64,000 nt of DNA from Mermis nigrescens (Eukaryota; Nematoda; Enoplea; Mermithida; Mermithidae). The notes below the pieces were generated by a model. It worked only from the letters and a program-made list of their open reading frames with translations, was not told the DNA's origin and did not search any database. Positions within the stretch are counted from its first letter, which is position 1; each line of letters begins with the position of its first letter. The position numbers and the translations under genes are program-made. Shown here piece after piece: positions 35,464 to 48,845 of this stretch. The stretch is taken from contig JAVLUZ010000400.1 in NCBI GenBank assembly GCA_036768485.1, positions 62,001 through 126,000 of the forward strand, in the 5' to 3' direction.

Positions 35464-35663
35464 TTATTTAGCCCACTAACTGCAGTATGTCCCAGCACTG
35501 ATTAAATGCACAAATTAAATTAATATGGGCGGATTAGTGAATTGAAAATACAAGAATTCTCTTCACTCGCCTTCTCTGAGCTGATCGGCCGAATTAGATA
35601 TTTGTCTTGTTTCGCTTACTGTATCCATTAAAAAAATTTCCTATAAAGCTCTCGAATAAATAA

Positions 35664-36083
<420 letters not shown>

Positions 36084-37245
36084 ATAGGTAGCGCGTTAAC
36101 GCGTACCTATAATATACTCGGCCATCCTTTTTTCTTATATGTTTTTAACAGCGAGTGCGAAGTTTGTGTCCCCCCTCACAGCTACAACGGCGCACATCTA
36201 AGAGGTGCGGTTTTTTTAAAAGGTAGATAATAAAAAAACTTAGTGCTCCCATTTTTTTCTTGTTTACACTCAATTCCCAGCGCGTCGTGAGCGTGTAAAT
36301 TTACACCGAAAATTCGAATGATTTACAGAGGGCCAATTTTTTTAAAAATGTTTTTCCCTAATTAGTAGGTTACGAATCTGGTCTTCAAATTTCTTTACAC
36401 TCATTGGTTATTATACAGAATTGTGAAATAGACGGTTTTTTTACAGTTTTAATGTGGCCAAGCATATCTAACTCAGTTTTACATTCTATGCAGTCTGATT
36501 GGTTTCAAAAGGTAGACGGTCAAAAAATCTAGGGTAGACTTTTTTAATTTTTTTTTAAAAAGCAATATTTTCGAATTTAGAGGCGGTTTATTGTAAAGAG
36601 TCTCGGACAAAAAAATATTTTTTCCTGCCATATTCTTCACTTGGTAGCAGAACGTAGTAACTACCTTTAAAATGTGCCTCGTCTTGAGCGCTACACGTCA
36701 AAATTTATTTTGTTTCTTTACAATCAGTATTGCGTTATTAGTGCAAGTGTAAACTTTACACTTAAAAAATTTTTTCCGCCCATAGCGTCGTGCGTGGATG
36801 ATGAATTTTTAAAAAAATTTTTTCGCTCAATTAGTAGGTTACGAATCTGTTCCTAAAATTTCTTTACACTCATTGGTTGTTGCACAGGAGTGTAAATTAG
36901 ACGGTTTTTTTACTGTTTTCATATGCAAGAGCATATCTAAGTCAATTTTACATTCTATGCAGTCTGATTGGTTTCAAAAGGTAGACGGTTATAAAGTCTA
37001 GGGGAAACTTTTTTATTTTTCTTAAAAAGTAATATTTTTGAATTTAGATGCGGTTTTTTGTAAAGAGTCTGAGACAAAAAATATTTTCATCCTGCCATAT
37101 TCTCAACTTGTGGTAACTACCTTTAAAATCTGCCTCGTTTTAAGCGCTACACGTCAAAATTTATTTTGTTTCTTTACCATCAATATTGCGTTATTAGTGC
37201 AGTTGTAAACTTTACACTGAAAAAATTTTTTCCGACCAGAGCGTC
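36084..37245 (-). repeat. R1 repeat, inverted copy 6 (partial)
   Basis: Starts with a near-perfect hairpin (36,084-36,110, GGTAGCGCGTTAACGCGTAC), then the tail block, then two tandem units of about 465 bp (AGTAGGTTACGAATCTG at 36,364 and 36,833). It breaks off near 37,245. The units match 19,880-21,427 in reverse. Confidence 0.8.
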
Positions 37246-37671
37246 GTGGATGAGAATTATGACGTGTTAAACAAGGCGAGCAATAATAATGCGCTAGATA
37301 ATATCACTGGCCTTGCTATCAGTCTCTATCTATTCGGGCGAACACATCAGTTTCTAGCAACTTTTTCTCAAAATTATCACTTTTTAGCAAGGCGCTACAT
37401 CGCAATTTGTTTCCACTGTATTTCGTTCATTGCAATTCCGTCTTTTAAATTATTAGTTTTTATGTTAAAGGAAAAAGGCCCATTGTCAAATCTAGTAGTA
37501 GGAAGAAGGGCGTAACACTTTTTGTATTATTGCATTTCTCACTTAAATTTCTACAAGAATCTTTGATTTTTTAAATCGAAGTTAATGAAACAAATTAATC
37601 TTACGGCCCTTTTGATAAGATAAAAGTAAATGAAATTATTTCATCCTCTTTTTAAAGAATTTTTCTTTTAG

Positions 37672-37803
37672 GACATTGATTGCCAGGTTTCAAAGAAAAG
37701 TGCTGCAAGCGATTTGTTGGAAAGAACGCATCACACGTTTTATAACGCAATTAAGAGCGATGGGCTCATCATCAGACTATTTAACCTTAACAACGTTCTG
37801 CGA
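37672..37803 (+). CDS. host modular gene, exon b (module 2)
   Basis: A 132-nt exon after a strong acceptor, TTTTCTTTTAG, with donor CGA|GTGAGG. Phase 0-0, 44 residues, exactly the length of exon b in module 1. ERTHHTFYNAIKSDGLIIRL aligns with the module 1 counterpart. A stop codon would be met five codons past the donor. Confidence 0.75.
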
Positions 37804-39358
37804 GTGAGGCGCTATCTTTAAGTTATTTTCCAGAAAGTGAAAAAATTTCGTAGATTATTTTGGGCATTTGCTGGCAAATATCCGATTTTATAAAGACGAT
37901 TTTTATAATCTTTCATCGTAGAAATACAAAAATAGAAAAATAGTGTAGTGCCCAATGGTAACCAGTGGTGCTATTTGATCATTCTCTGCTTGAAACGTCA
38001 ACTTACTGTTTTAGTCAAAATAGTCATAAAGGCGCATTTGTTCCACTGTTTATTGCTCTTTAGATTCAGAATTGTCAATTTTGTTGTTCGTTTTACTTTA
38101 GTTTTGTGAGTTTTTATCATGTCACACTTTAGTTGAGTTTGTATTCAACAAGGAAGTATGCTTCATGGTGAATCCTCAAATTGACCGATCTCGTGCAATT
38201 TAAAGCCACAAATCAGAGGTCGTGTATCCCGAAATTTTCTTATTGAATGTTATAAACCGCATTGATCTCAGTGAAATTGAATAAAAACTACCGGGAAAAG
38301 ATTGTCTACCCTTTTCAGACTAGTTAATAAGCTTTTTCGTTTCAAGTTTTGAAAGTGTCGAATTTATAAAAGCGTAAACCAAAGAAGTAGTATTAGATCT
38401 AACTCTAGCAAACTTTGCAAATTCATTCCCCCGTATTTGCTGTCCAAAAAACTTTTATTATTTTCCAAAATATTCGACATCTTTATATTTATGACGGAAA
38501 CGTCTCGAACTTTTCTCGAGGAATTATGAGACGTATCCCGAATCTTCAAATTACTTGAAGATGAACCAATTAATTAAGATATAGGAATTCTTGGAAGATA
38601 TTTATATTTCAATATTTAATTGATAATATACTAAAATTCTTGAGTCAATTGATTTACCGAATTTATTCAATTTTATTCGCATTTCTAGAATTATGCATGT
38701 CAATAAATTGGCTTTCAAATGAATAAAACGCTCTAAAATTTTTTTGCATTTTGTGCGAGATTCACATATTTATATTGTTCTCTTCAGAAAAAACCTAGAT
38801 TTGAACAAAAATTTATTGAAATTTACAGTTCGATAAACGTACAAAGGCTTTGCTAGTTCACGTATGTTTATTTACGGAGTAACTTCCGTTAGAAATAAAA
38901 TTTAGTTGTTTTTTTTTGCTGTACCAATCGCAAAAAAATAAGGGATTTTCTCTGAATTAGCATTAGCGGAACATTCAATTTTACATATTGCAGAATGCTT
39001 CAACAGATCACAAGAAAGCAAGAAAGCAAGAAAAAGAATGGGGAAAATTGTTGGTGACGGGTAATTCAAAAAATGAATGGCCCACTTAGGTTTCTGATCA
39101 AACACTTATGAAAGACATTTCTCACAATTTTGCTATTTCTAAAATTCATCTAGGTCACTAAAATTATGTAATGGGCCTCAGAGTACTCAAGCAGAACTGC
39201 GCCTCGACCTCTATTAGGAATAAAGTTCACATAATAATTCAACTTTGATTTTTTTAATCTTAAATATTTTTGAATTTTTTTAAACATTTTTTCGTGTTTA
39301 AATTATTAAAACATCAGCCTTCTGCATCAACGTTTCGTGAACACGTCTCATGTTTCAG
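37804..39358. other. intron between exons b and c (module 2)
   Basis: AT-rich, no repeat or gene recognised. It ends in the acceptor TGTTTCAG. Confidence 0.5.
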
Positions 39359-39488
39359 ATTGTTTTCAACGACTTTGAAATTCGGTTAAGCAGTCTAACT
39401 TATTGCGAGAACTGTACGATTCAATTAGTTAACATGCACGTTGAAGGATATCAGCTGGAAAAAGTTTGTTACCAAACAATAAATGGAA
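39359..39488 (+). CDS. host modular gene, exon c (module 2)
   Basis: A 130-nt exon between TGTTTCAG and a strong donor GTAAGT, phase 0-1. It starts IVFNDFEIRL and contains YCENCTIQLVNM. It aligns with exon c of module 1. It joins exon d at 45,388, across the DIRS-like element. Confidence 0.78.
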
Positions 39489-39944
39489 GTAAGTCTGCGC
39501 GATACACGAAATATTGGGAAAATTAGTATATTAAACACAAACTAGCAATTGGGGCGATTCGCATCCCCATTCGCTAGAGCAGTCTTCTTGCTGAAGGATG
39601 GATTTGCTCCCTTTCAGCAAAAAAATATGATATGACTAATGACCAATATACCAAAAATTATCTGGAAATTTGTAAGTCATATTTGTTATTGTCTAATAAT
39701 TTTGTTTTATTATTCTTATTTACTCGTTTTAAGCTTTGCTGCTTTCTCTCACTCACTCAGTAATATTTATTCCTCTACACAAACAAATCAGACTTTACAT
39801 ATGCATTGTTCATTCTCATTAGCTAAGTAAAGCTAGTTGTAAGCGTATAAGGCGGAGCTTGCTCACGCCCAAATGGCGTTAGTTGGGTACATAACTCAGT
39901 GTTCATTCAGAGCTCGCTTGGTGTGAGCCACTTATTGCTGCAGT

Positions 39945-41047
39945 ATGTCTAGCGTTACTACAAGCAATGTTTCTCACGCTAATCTCGACTTGTTCGCGGA
40001 TGGAGTTAGCTTATCGAAGCCTTCAAAATCTTTGCGCTCATGGGATAAACGTTATCCTAGTGTTTCTTGAGATGATAGCTCGAGAAAATCTATAGAAACG
40101 GATTTATTAGCCTCGACTGTTTCAACTAAGTCTGCCGGTCAGAACTCTCAAAACAAACTAGACGGTTCTGAGCAGAGACATCGCTTAAGCCCCATGTGCT
40201 CATACTGGTCTTCGATCTCCAGTGACGCAAATTCGAGCAGAAAACATAATTCGAGCAGCTCCTCCCGTAACTCCCTCCGATCTGACGCCTTTGAGAGCCT
40301 ATGTTCTGTCAGCTTATTGTTCTACCGAAGTAGTTCCCGACTTTTACGACGAAACGAAAATAAAAAGGCAGAAGCTCACTTTGTTCCCATCTACAAAGTT
40401 GATTGTCACGCGTGAATTCGCTGGCTTTTTCGAAGCTTCGAAAATTGGTTTGGGCGATACAACAAAATTCCAATTCCTGACTGTCAGATTGCAGTGGCAC
40501 AAGCCGTTGATGACGAGATTTGCTTAGTGCTCGAGAGCCAGAATAAATGGCCGGCTCGCAGAGATGAACGGCCGCGATCGTTCAATCAGGGAATTTTAGA
40601 GGGGATGTATCCTCTGGCCTAGGTACTCAACCACATCGAAAAAACAGAGTACGTCGAAAAAGCTGTTCGACACGGCTTACGCCATGTGTGCTTCCCTATT
40701 CAAGACACTGTATCGGAATGTCATTTTGAGATCTTATGTTTGCAAGGCGTGAAGAACAACATTTTCTGTGAAATCTACTGTACTATAGTGCCAATCGTTG
40801 AAGTAGTCAAACGTTCTACCGACTCGCATTCGAAACTTGCGCTGCCACCACTTTTTAGCGACTTCTTATGTGGTCGACAGAAAGATCGTGGTCGTTAGAA
40901 CAAGCATTAGCTAATGATGTCGAGAATTTGACAAAGCGTCCAAATTTTTGTGCTATATCAATCTTCCGACCTCCGTACAAGCGAAAATCACCTGATTGGG
41001 ACGTTTCAAGGTATAATAGTGATGTTATTGACTTTGATTTTTTTGTC
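39945..41047 (+). pseudogene. DIRS gag-like ORF1
   Basis: From ATG at 39,945 (MSSVTTSNVSHANLDLFADG) through Ser-rich sequence. It continues in other frames with PSDLTPLRAYVLSAY at 40,270 and ALPPLFSDFLCGR near 40,840, to a stop at 41,048. Stops and frameshifts occur at about 40,069, 40,527 and 40,620. Position and Ser-rich character fit the poorly conserved first protein of DIRS elements. Confidence 0.55.
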
Positions 41048-41179
41048 TAAATTGTTTTAAATCAAATTGGCGCAAAATAAAATCAGATCCGTGGATTTTG
41101 CAAACTATTTTGGGCTATGAAATCGAATTTAATTCTTAACCGCGGGAGCTGGCTTCCAAACCAATTAAATTTTCAATAT

Positions 41180-41790
41180 TAGAAACGGATGTGATTCAAA
41201 AGAAATTAATGCACTGCTAGAAAAGGAAGCGGTCTCTCGATTTTCAGATACGAAAGATATTTGGATTTCCCGAATTATTTTCCCGGCCAAGAAAACAGGA
41301 GGCTTACGGCCACTTATAACTCTACGACCATTAAATCAATATATTAAATACGAACATTTTAAAATGGAAACTATAATTGTTATTAAAGATAATCAACGAG
41401 GAAATGATTTAATGGCGAAACTCGATTTAAAAGATGCGTATTTTTTGATTCCTATAATCGAAAAACATCAAAAGTTTTTCTAAGTTGAATGGGCACACGT
41501 CATTTACTCATTCACTTGTATGCCCTCTGGTCTTTCTTTGGTTCCCCTTGTATTTACTAAATTATTAAAATCCTTCAGTGCTTCGCCAGACATTTATGCT
41601 TACGACTCATCATTTATTTAGATGATATTTTGCTACTGAACAAACACAGGATGGCCTTTGGCATGACTTATGTCTCTTGCGATTTATTTTACGGAATCTT
41701 GGCTTCGTTATCAACAAAGGAAAGTCGGTTACTGAGCCCACACAGGCTATCATGTTTCTCGGATTCTCCGTAGACTGATCTTCAATGCAG
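41180..41790 (+). pseudogene. DIRS reverse transcriptase fragment
   Basis: Recognisable RT blocks are scattered over shifting frames: a LRPLNQYIKYEHFKMET-like segment near 41,330, MAKLDLKDAYFLIPI (palm motif A) near 41,420, FTCMPSGLSLVP near 41,515 and the catalytic LDDILLLN-type motif near 41,618-41,640. There are several in-frame stops. Confidence 0.8.
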
Positions 41791-42700
41791 TTTTACATTA
41801 CCGAAGAAAAAATAAGTAAAATAGTTAACATGTGTAACTTATGCTTACAGGCGAATTTCGTTATACTGAGAGACTTGGCCACACTTTTAGGCCATTTCAC
41901 TTCAGTCAGTCAAGCAATTATTCAGGCTCATTTATTCAGTCGCCATCTCCAACTGTGTTTGATTGACATCATTCTAGATCACATTTCTTATAGCGCGCCT
42001 CGCATTCTTTCAGCGAACGCGAAAAGTGAATTAATTATGTGGGTAAAACAGCTAAGAAATTGGAACGGTCGTGAAATCGTACCACCTGACAGCAGTTTGA
42101 TATTTTTTCGGACGCATCCAACACGGGATGGGGTGCTTACTGTAATCACGAGTCTGCATCTAGATACTCGAAAATATACGAACTACCTTTGCATATTAAT
42201 TGTAAAGAGCTATTAGCAGCATTTTTTGCTTTAAAAATATTTGGTAAAAATTGTTCCAAAACAATTGTCTCTCTTATGTTGGATAATTCTGTTTCCATAG
42301 CTTGTTTAAATAAAATGGGTTGCAGGAAAAACAACTTTTTATGCGATACTGCAGTGCGTATTTGGAGCTGGTGTCTCGATAGGCAGGTTAATCTGCAACC
42401 ACATTTTTTGCCCGGTTGCCAAAACTTACGAGCGGATGAGGGTTCGCGTACACAATCTGATAGTTCTGATTGGAAACCTAATTATTCAATATTTCACAAC
42501 GAGAGATGGGTCCACTGAAAATCGATCCCTTTTCAGACCGAATCAACGCTCAGTTGCCAAAATTTGTCTCTTGGCGCCACGACTCAGACATTAAGAAAAA
42601 CATTGATGCGTTCAGTTTTTCGTGGAAAAACCTATTAGGGCTGTACGACGCGTTAACCACCATTCTGCATGGTGTCACGCTTTCTGCGCAAAATCTGAAT
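41785..42700 (+). pseudogene. DIRS RT C-terminus and RNase H
   Basis: The frame 41,785-42,216 covers the thumb/connection (FVILRDLATLLGHFTSVSQA, RNWNGREIVPP). The frame then shifts, and 42,189-42,518 continues the RNase H (INCKELLAAFFALK, MLDNSVSIACLNKMG, NLRADEGSR). A third frame from 42,506 carries DRINAQLPKFVSWR. These are the DIRS-type RNase H landmarks, each broken from the next by a frameshift. Confidence 0.85.
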
Positions 42701-42879
42701 AGAAAAGTGCGATCTGCTAATAATCATTCCTGTGTGGCCAACTCAACCAAGGTGGCCCCTACTGTTGTCTCTAGCGGTCAAAAATCCCATCCTCCTTCCA
42801 CATCACAGAAAAATTCTATAGATCCAAACAGGTCAAGCTCATCCGCTCATAAGCAACAGCAGCCTAAGATTATCAGCCT

Positions 42880-43905
42880 GGAAAGTGTCGGGCAAGCATA
42901 GTCGGCCCGAGTTTTATCAAGGTCAGCTTTCGACCTTGTTTTACAATTTTGGGCAACAGGTACCAAATACCACTACAATACGGCCACCAAAAACTGGCAT
43001 AGCTGGTGTACTGAGCGTAAAATTAATCCGCTTCACACGTCTACAGTAGATGTGGGTATTTTCTTGCCGACCTATATAATTTAGGTTATAAATATCGAAC
43101 CATTTCAGGAATGCGAAGCGCTGTGTGTGCATTTCTTTGCGATTTTAAGGAAACCTGAAACAGTAATCATCTTTGACCACGCGTCATGAAAGGTATTTTT
43201 CGTGCTGACCCTCCACTACCTCTCTCTGCTGACACGTGAAATGTTGACATCATAATTATAAATTTTTTGAAAGGATTATACCTTGATAATGCTGATTTCA
43301 GTCACATATAAATAATTGAAAATTACTATCGCTTTGAAACCGTTATGTTGTTGGCCTTGTGTAGCGCCCGAAGATGTCCCGAGTTTGCAAAATTAGATGT
43401 AAATTATTTGCGAATTTCCGATAATTATATTTCGTTTACGGTATCCGAAATGACTAAAGCTCGTCATTTTGGTCCTCAGCTTATGCAGCAAGTCTTTCGT
43501 TTCTCCGAAAAAAGCGTCTGCCCGTATCACCATATCCATTTGTATTTAAATATGACTAAAATGTATACCAAAAGGAACTTGTTTCTATCTTTCATCAAAT
43601 CATAAAACGAAATAAAAACGACATCGGTTCCAAGATGGGTTCAAGAAACACTTAGACTAGCAGAAATTGATTGTGATAAATTTAAGGCCCACTCCGTTCG
43701 ATCAACTTCTTCTTCGAACGCCGCAAAAAGCTGGGTGAGTATTCCAGATATTTTGAAAAACGCTAACTGGTCTCACAAATATACTTTTTTCAAATTTTAT
43801 AATCTAAATATTGAAGATAATTCTAAATATGCTAATGTCATCCTCTCACAAAAAATATGCAATCGCTTTGAACATGCATATATAAAGTCTAATTTGTTTT
43901 TGTAG
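42880..43905 (+). pseudogene. DIRS tyrosine recombinase
   Basis: A degenerate N-terminal SAM-like part lies at 42,880-43,340. The catalytic part opens with LLALCSARRCPEFAKLDVNY (43,345; contains the first catalytic Arg) and runs to 43,605. After a stop and frameshift, RWVQETLRLAEIDCDKFKAH and HSVRSTSSSNAAKSW give the HxxR pair, and FFKFYNL the catalytic Tyr (about 43,790). The catalytic residues survive although the frame does not. Confidence 0.85.
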
Positions 43906-44520
43906 TGGAATATAAGATTTTGTTAAGCCATATTGGCTGACGTGAAATCTATATTCACTAACAAACAAAGTAGACTTTACATATGCCCACCCTCCCGTCG
44001 CCCAAAATCTTATCACATTCTTCACTAGAAAGCCTCAAGGACGCGGCAGCAAATTCAACCAGATGCGAAGTCGTCGCAACAATTGCGCTTTTAGGAAATA
44101 CAACAAAACAACGGCTAGAGGGACATCAGATAAGTTGATCATGCTAAACTCTCACTCATCGACGGGGATCTGTTTTTTTGCGCAATGTACATTACTTAGT
44201 CTCAGTATTTCGTTCTGAGATCCCCTTTTTGTGTTTATCTTGTAACACGTTCACACGCAATAAATCAAATACTTTTGATCACTTCTTCTTGCGCTTATAT
44301 TAGAGTTTACTCGCTTTCATGAACACTGAGTTATGTACCTAACTAACGCTGTTTGGGCGTGAGCAAGCTCCGCCTTATACGCTTACAACGAGCTGTACTC
44401 AGCTAATGAGGATGAACATTGCATAAATAAAGTCTAATTTGTTTGTTAGTGGAGTATAGATTTCAAGTCAGTCAATATGGCTTAGCAAATCTTATATTGT
44501 TTGGCACTCTCAATCTTACG

Positions 44521-45387
44521 ATAAGAGTCAGAATATCTTTGATGAGCGCTACTCAAAAATCATCACCTTCTCTAAGGTCGTATTCGCTCTACAAATGTAA
44601 TTCATTGTAAACCACTATGGTTACCAAAATCTTACGATTTCAGCTAAGCAGATTTTTTTACTCATTCTGCAACGACTGATTTTATTTTGCTTATTTATGG
44701 ATGTTTCTTGCTTCTTTTTCTTCCCTCGTGACAATTAGAGGGCATTGTAAAATGCGCAGGGGATTAAATTGAAGTTTGACCGATTTTCAAACAAACGCAA
44801 AAAGTTCTGTATAAAATTATTTGCTCAAAGCAGATATATTTAGAACTGTATTTTCGGAAGCCATGTGTTTGCTGCTTTCGGTTTATTTACATTGAATCGT
44901 ATGCACGTTACTTTACATTACTAGGAAGAGCATTTATGATTTATTACTTTGCTCTGCTGCATGCTTGTTCTATATGAGTAATCATGATTTTCGGCACCTT
45001 ATGTAATTTCCTTCCAATCCATCCCCTACGTGTTTTACGGCAGTTGATTGTGCACTTTAAATATATAATTCGAAATTAGAGTTCCGCTAAACCCTAGGGG
45101 CCATATTTCAGAAGTAACACCCAAGCTGTGCTGCAGCAAGAAAGCAAGATAAAATTTTACGTTATAGATAATGTACGTTTGAACCCCTGTATCTCAAAAA
45201 CTAATCCATAAATTTTCCCTAAATTCCACGGTAAGGTCAGCCGTAACATCTTTAATAAATATTTGAAATGTTTGTGAAATTTATATGCTGTGAAACGCGA
45301 CATTGAAAACATTCTTTTATTTGTCTTATTTACTAACCATTCTTATTTTGTTATTCTGATTGACAGTGCTTTGAATTCATGATTCAG
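44521..45387. other. intron, nothing recognised
   Basis: AT-rich, no repeat partner or gene seen. It ends in the acceptor GATTCAG. Confidence 0.4.
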
Positions 45388-45446
45388 GCTTACCTCTTCC
45401 TTCGACTAAAGTTGACATAGGGCGTTGTTATTATAAAAATACGAAG
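45388..45446 (+). CDS. host modular gene, exon d (module 2)
   Basis: A 59-nt exon between GATTCAG and GTAAGA, phase 1-0, encoding (S)LPLPSTKVDIGRCYYKNTK. It is 9 nt longer than the other d exons but has the same phases and a single Cys near the end. It connects exon c at 39,359 to exon a at 55,562. Confidence 0.6.
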
Positions 45447-45907
45447 GTAAGAATAATGAAGGGTGGTTGTGCCGTTCACGGGCAGTGACCGAATTCTGGA
45501 GGCCTGATTTTGCAAAAGCGCTAAAAAAGCACAAAAAGTTTAAATATGGAGTCTATCGGTTTGGCTGGGGTCTGCTGCATCCTCGTGCGGAGAAGGATTC
45601 AGACAACACATGAGCGCCGGAGAGGGAGGTTGTTAGGTGTGCACCGCCTCTAGGAGTTTAAAATTCCCGCAGATTACTGTAGATCCCTCCCAGAATTATA
45701 TTTATTTGACATTTTTGGCAATGTTTTGCGATTCAATGCCCCCCTTCCCCTCTAGAATTTTCTTGCTGTCCATGTATGGTTCGTACCCCCAACCTCTTCC
45801 TGTGCCTCCGTTCCTTTGTTATCCAGAATGAGCAAAATTAGCACTTTCACGTTTACATATCTTCCAAAAGACTTGTACTGCTTTTAATGTCTCAATCGCT
45901 TAGCAAC

Positions 45908-47235
45908 AGTAGTATTGCAACCCTGGGGACAGTTACAGAACTCTTAGTTCGGGAACTAGGTTCGGGAACTTTTTTCCTGTGTTATAGTATAGGCGGATGT
46001 GTGTGGCAGCTGGAGGAGGGGGTTAAAATGTGCGCCCTGGCTCTGAGAATGTGCGCCCTGAGGAGGTTACCTGTGCTATAGGAGTACTTCCGGGATTATA
46101 GGCGGGGTTGAGGGGTGCGCCCTGGGTATTTTGCCCAAAATAGTTATCCCTGAAGGATGGAAAATCCGGGAGATTTTTTAAATAGTTGTTCCTGGGAATG
46201 GAGTACTTCCGGGACTCTACCTAAGGAGTGCCTGGATATTCACTATCAAAGCTAAGGCATACCCGGAGGGCCCTGAAAAGAGGGTTTCTCATCATTTTTT
46301 TGATTTTTATTCACAGTAACAGTTGGTTCCGAAACAACATTGGCAGTTTGTGTGTGTAGGTGTGCGTGTGTGTGTGAGTGTATGTGTATGTGTGTGTGTG
46401 TGTGTAAGTGTGTAAAAAATGGTGGTTTTCCACCGCTAATAACCTGCTAGTTTGGCCGTTCAATGCATATAGACTAAAACATCATGATTATAATAACCTA
46501 TAAACAGACACAATTAGGTAGTAATATCGCGCATTGGCGAAGCAGTGTTACCATAGGTGGGCAGCACCGAAATTCTGGGATGGGGTTAAAAAAATTTCTG
46601 GGGAAGGAGTGTGAAAAAAATTTTAATGGTCGAAAAATGGTCTTAAAAGTGTTTGTATGGTGATTAAACACCATTTTTGACGTTTCTCATCGAGCACTAC
46701 CCAATGGCATTAGAAAATCGCTAAAAGAGCTGAAAAAATTCAAAAATAGAATTCTGGGGGTATCTTGATCTCTCGGGGTATTTCAACTTCTTGGGGGTGC
46801 ATACCCCCCAAACTACCCACGCCCACATGTGAGTGTGACGCATTAGTAATATAGTGCATCGACTAAGCAATTTTTTTGCAGCTGGTAAAATCGCGCATTG
46901 GCAGCCTGTTGGGAATTTATCAACTAATAATAAGCGCATTGGCGAAGCATTTTTTATGATACAAATTTATCGACACATTTTGTTGACTAGCGCATTGGCG
47001 AAGCAGTTTTTTAGAATAGGATTAAAAAGAATAGAATTAACGATAAATTGATAATTCTGAGGCGGCTCTAGCAATGCATCAACATGCCTAAATTTGGAAT
47101 ATTGTTTGGAAAGTCATCAAAGCTCTCTTTACAGTATTTTGGAGGAAAAAACTTACTGCTCGTGGGGCATTTTTGTAATCAGATCATAATGATGATTATT
47201 AGCAGCATGTAAATGAGTCACCTTAGGATTTCATT
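45908..47235 (+). repeat. left TIR of Polinton (iii)
   Basis: Matches the complement of 52,505-53,701. Differences are a 280-bp MITE at 46,552-46,831 and a shorter TG microsatellite (about 60 bp, 46,349-46,410). The inner 80 bp (47,150-47,230) is an inverted copy of PolB N-terminal coding sequence present at 52,510-52,590. Confidence 0.9.
46552..46831 (+). mobile_element. hAT-like MITE inside the left TIR of Polinton (iii)
   Basis: Starts CATAGGTGGGCAGC and ends GCCCACATGTG. Flanks are AGTGTTAC (46,544-46,551) and AGTGTGAC (46,832-46,839). The opposite TIR has an empty site with a single GTCACACT (52,899-52,906), so the duplication and element limits are directly confirmed. Confidence 0.9.
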
Positions 47236-47649
47236 TTTTATAAAACGAATGGTGGGAAGAATGGTCAGAGTGACCAAAAGAGCAATGCAGCTCAGAATTT
47301 CATTAGAAATGGCACTAAGCTCTTCTTTATGTAACTATTTTGCGTTAATTTGTGATGAATCTTTAAAGAGGTTTTTCATGCAGGGGCAAAATTCATAGAC
47401 TCGAGTTTTGGTAAGCCTGTTGTCAAATTTCTCCAATTAGCAACTTAAAAATTACAGCATTCTCTTGAGATTATGTTTTGGACTGCTCTTGGAAGCCTGC
47501 TATGATCTGCTAAATTATGACAAACGACCATAGACTCATTAACATAATGATCACAATATGGATCAACCCCATATGAGATATGTAAGAGCACTAACAATAA
47601 AATCATTTTTGTATTATATGCTAGACGGGTTTTATTTATAGTCTATTGG

Positions 47650-48125
47650 CGTCTAAAATGCAATTTTACAATAGTTTTCCCAAATTCAAAAGGTACAGGG
47701 TGATCTTGATCCGTTTTGGTATTCATTTCGATTGTCTCAAATAATTTTTTTAACACGGATATATAGTTTGGACTAATATATTAATGGTTTACAATATTCA
47801 TGTGTTTTCCTTTAATGTTTACAACCAGCAAAAGTGGCATAAAAACATTTCCAACAATCTGAGGCTCAACTATGTCACAATATATGTAAAAATTGTGCAT
47901 TCCGCCTAGCATGTCAGGAGAGTGGTGGGCAGCTATAGTCAGTTCTTGTGCAACAGTATGCTTTATACTTTTAAGCTGACTATCTAGAAATCTGAACATA
48001 TATGTCAAATGATTCGTTAGCCTCAAGCTTTTATTGTATGTAGTGTTAATTACTAAGTGGCAAAATTTCTTATTTTTGTCATACTTAAAAGTCAAGGACT
48101 CAATATATTCAAATTTTTCTTTCAA
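47650..48125 (-). pseudogene. Polinton penton (minor capsid) protein remnant
   Basis: The open part 48,125-47,781 contains FYIYCDIVEPQIVGNVFMP followed by LLLVVNIKGK. Beyond a frameshift near 47,770 lies a PVPFEFGKTIVKLHFR-like end at about 47,680-47,650. These are landmarks of the Polinton single-jelly-roll penton protein. It follows the protease and capsid genes on the same strand. Part of the N-terminus and a loop are lost. Confidence 0.7.
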
Positions 48126-48459
48126 ACTAACTGTTTTAAAGCATTGTTGATAGTTTGAATAAGATCATGTATATTTATATATCTTTCTAAAGAATTAGCA
48201 TTTTTTGTCGCACATTGTTTTCAAAATCATAAAACTGTATCATCTTTTGATTCTCTGCAACATTATTTCATGTATTGGCATAAATTATTTCAGCCAAACC
48301 AACTTCCTATTCGCCAGATAATCAAATTTGCCTTAGCAGGCTGGTTACAAATGTAGCCGCAGTATTCACTTCCTGTGAATTGCTCGGAAGCATTAAATAG
48401 AATGGTTTGGTATCCATTTTTATAATTAAGCTTATCAAAGTGTTTATAAATTTTTCTCA

Positions 48460-48845
48460 GAGCATAGATAGTACAATATTTTTGAAGGGGATATCATTAC
48501 TCTTGCATAACAGGAAGAAGATGCACATATGCCCACAACTAACAGAAAAAAAGCCTTGTGTTTGGACATTATTGTGCATATAAATGAGTGCATTATTAGA
48601 AATATAATGCTTTAATTGTACAGGTGGCTCTAACCCATAGCTATCAAAATAGTCAGTGTTTCTTGCTTACAAAATACAAAGCAACTCAATGTGAACAAGG
48701 TTTATTGCTAGCATTCAAATTAACCACTATAGCTGCAGGATAAGTTTTCATAGGTGGTGAGCGATCTGACGGAATAACGCCCAAAAAAATATATCGATTT
48801 TGTGGTTACCTTTAAGAATTTTGAATACTTCGATAGTATTCATGT
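48460..48845 (-). pseudogene. Polinton adenain-like cysteine protease remnant
   Basis: It starts at an ATG overlapping the end of the capsid gene near 48,842. The catalytic His region follows at about 48,690 (SH followed by a stop, then VALYF; the usual Trp codon is TGA). The catalytic Cys region lies near 48,530 (CGHMCIFFL). This order and spacing fit the Ulp1/adenovirus-type maturation protease of Polintons. Several frameshifts and stops rule out function. Confidence 0.68.

Larger units (their letters stand above)
39760..44520 (+). mobile_element. DIRS-like tyrosine-recombinase retroelement, degenerate
   Basis: Order: terminal repeat, gag-like frame, reverse transcriptase, RNase H, tyrosine recombinase, inverted terminal repeat. 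The ends are inverted copies (39,770-39,905 against 44,330-44,450), sharing for example TATAAGGCGGAGCTTGCTCA. A segment near 43,895-43,990 repeats end sequence (AGTCTAATTTGTTTTTGTAG; ACTTTACATATGC), as expected for the internal complementary region of DIRS elements. Multiple stops and frameshifts make it inactive. The outer limits are approximate. Confidence 0.85.
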
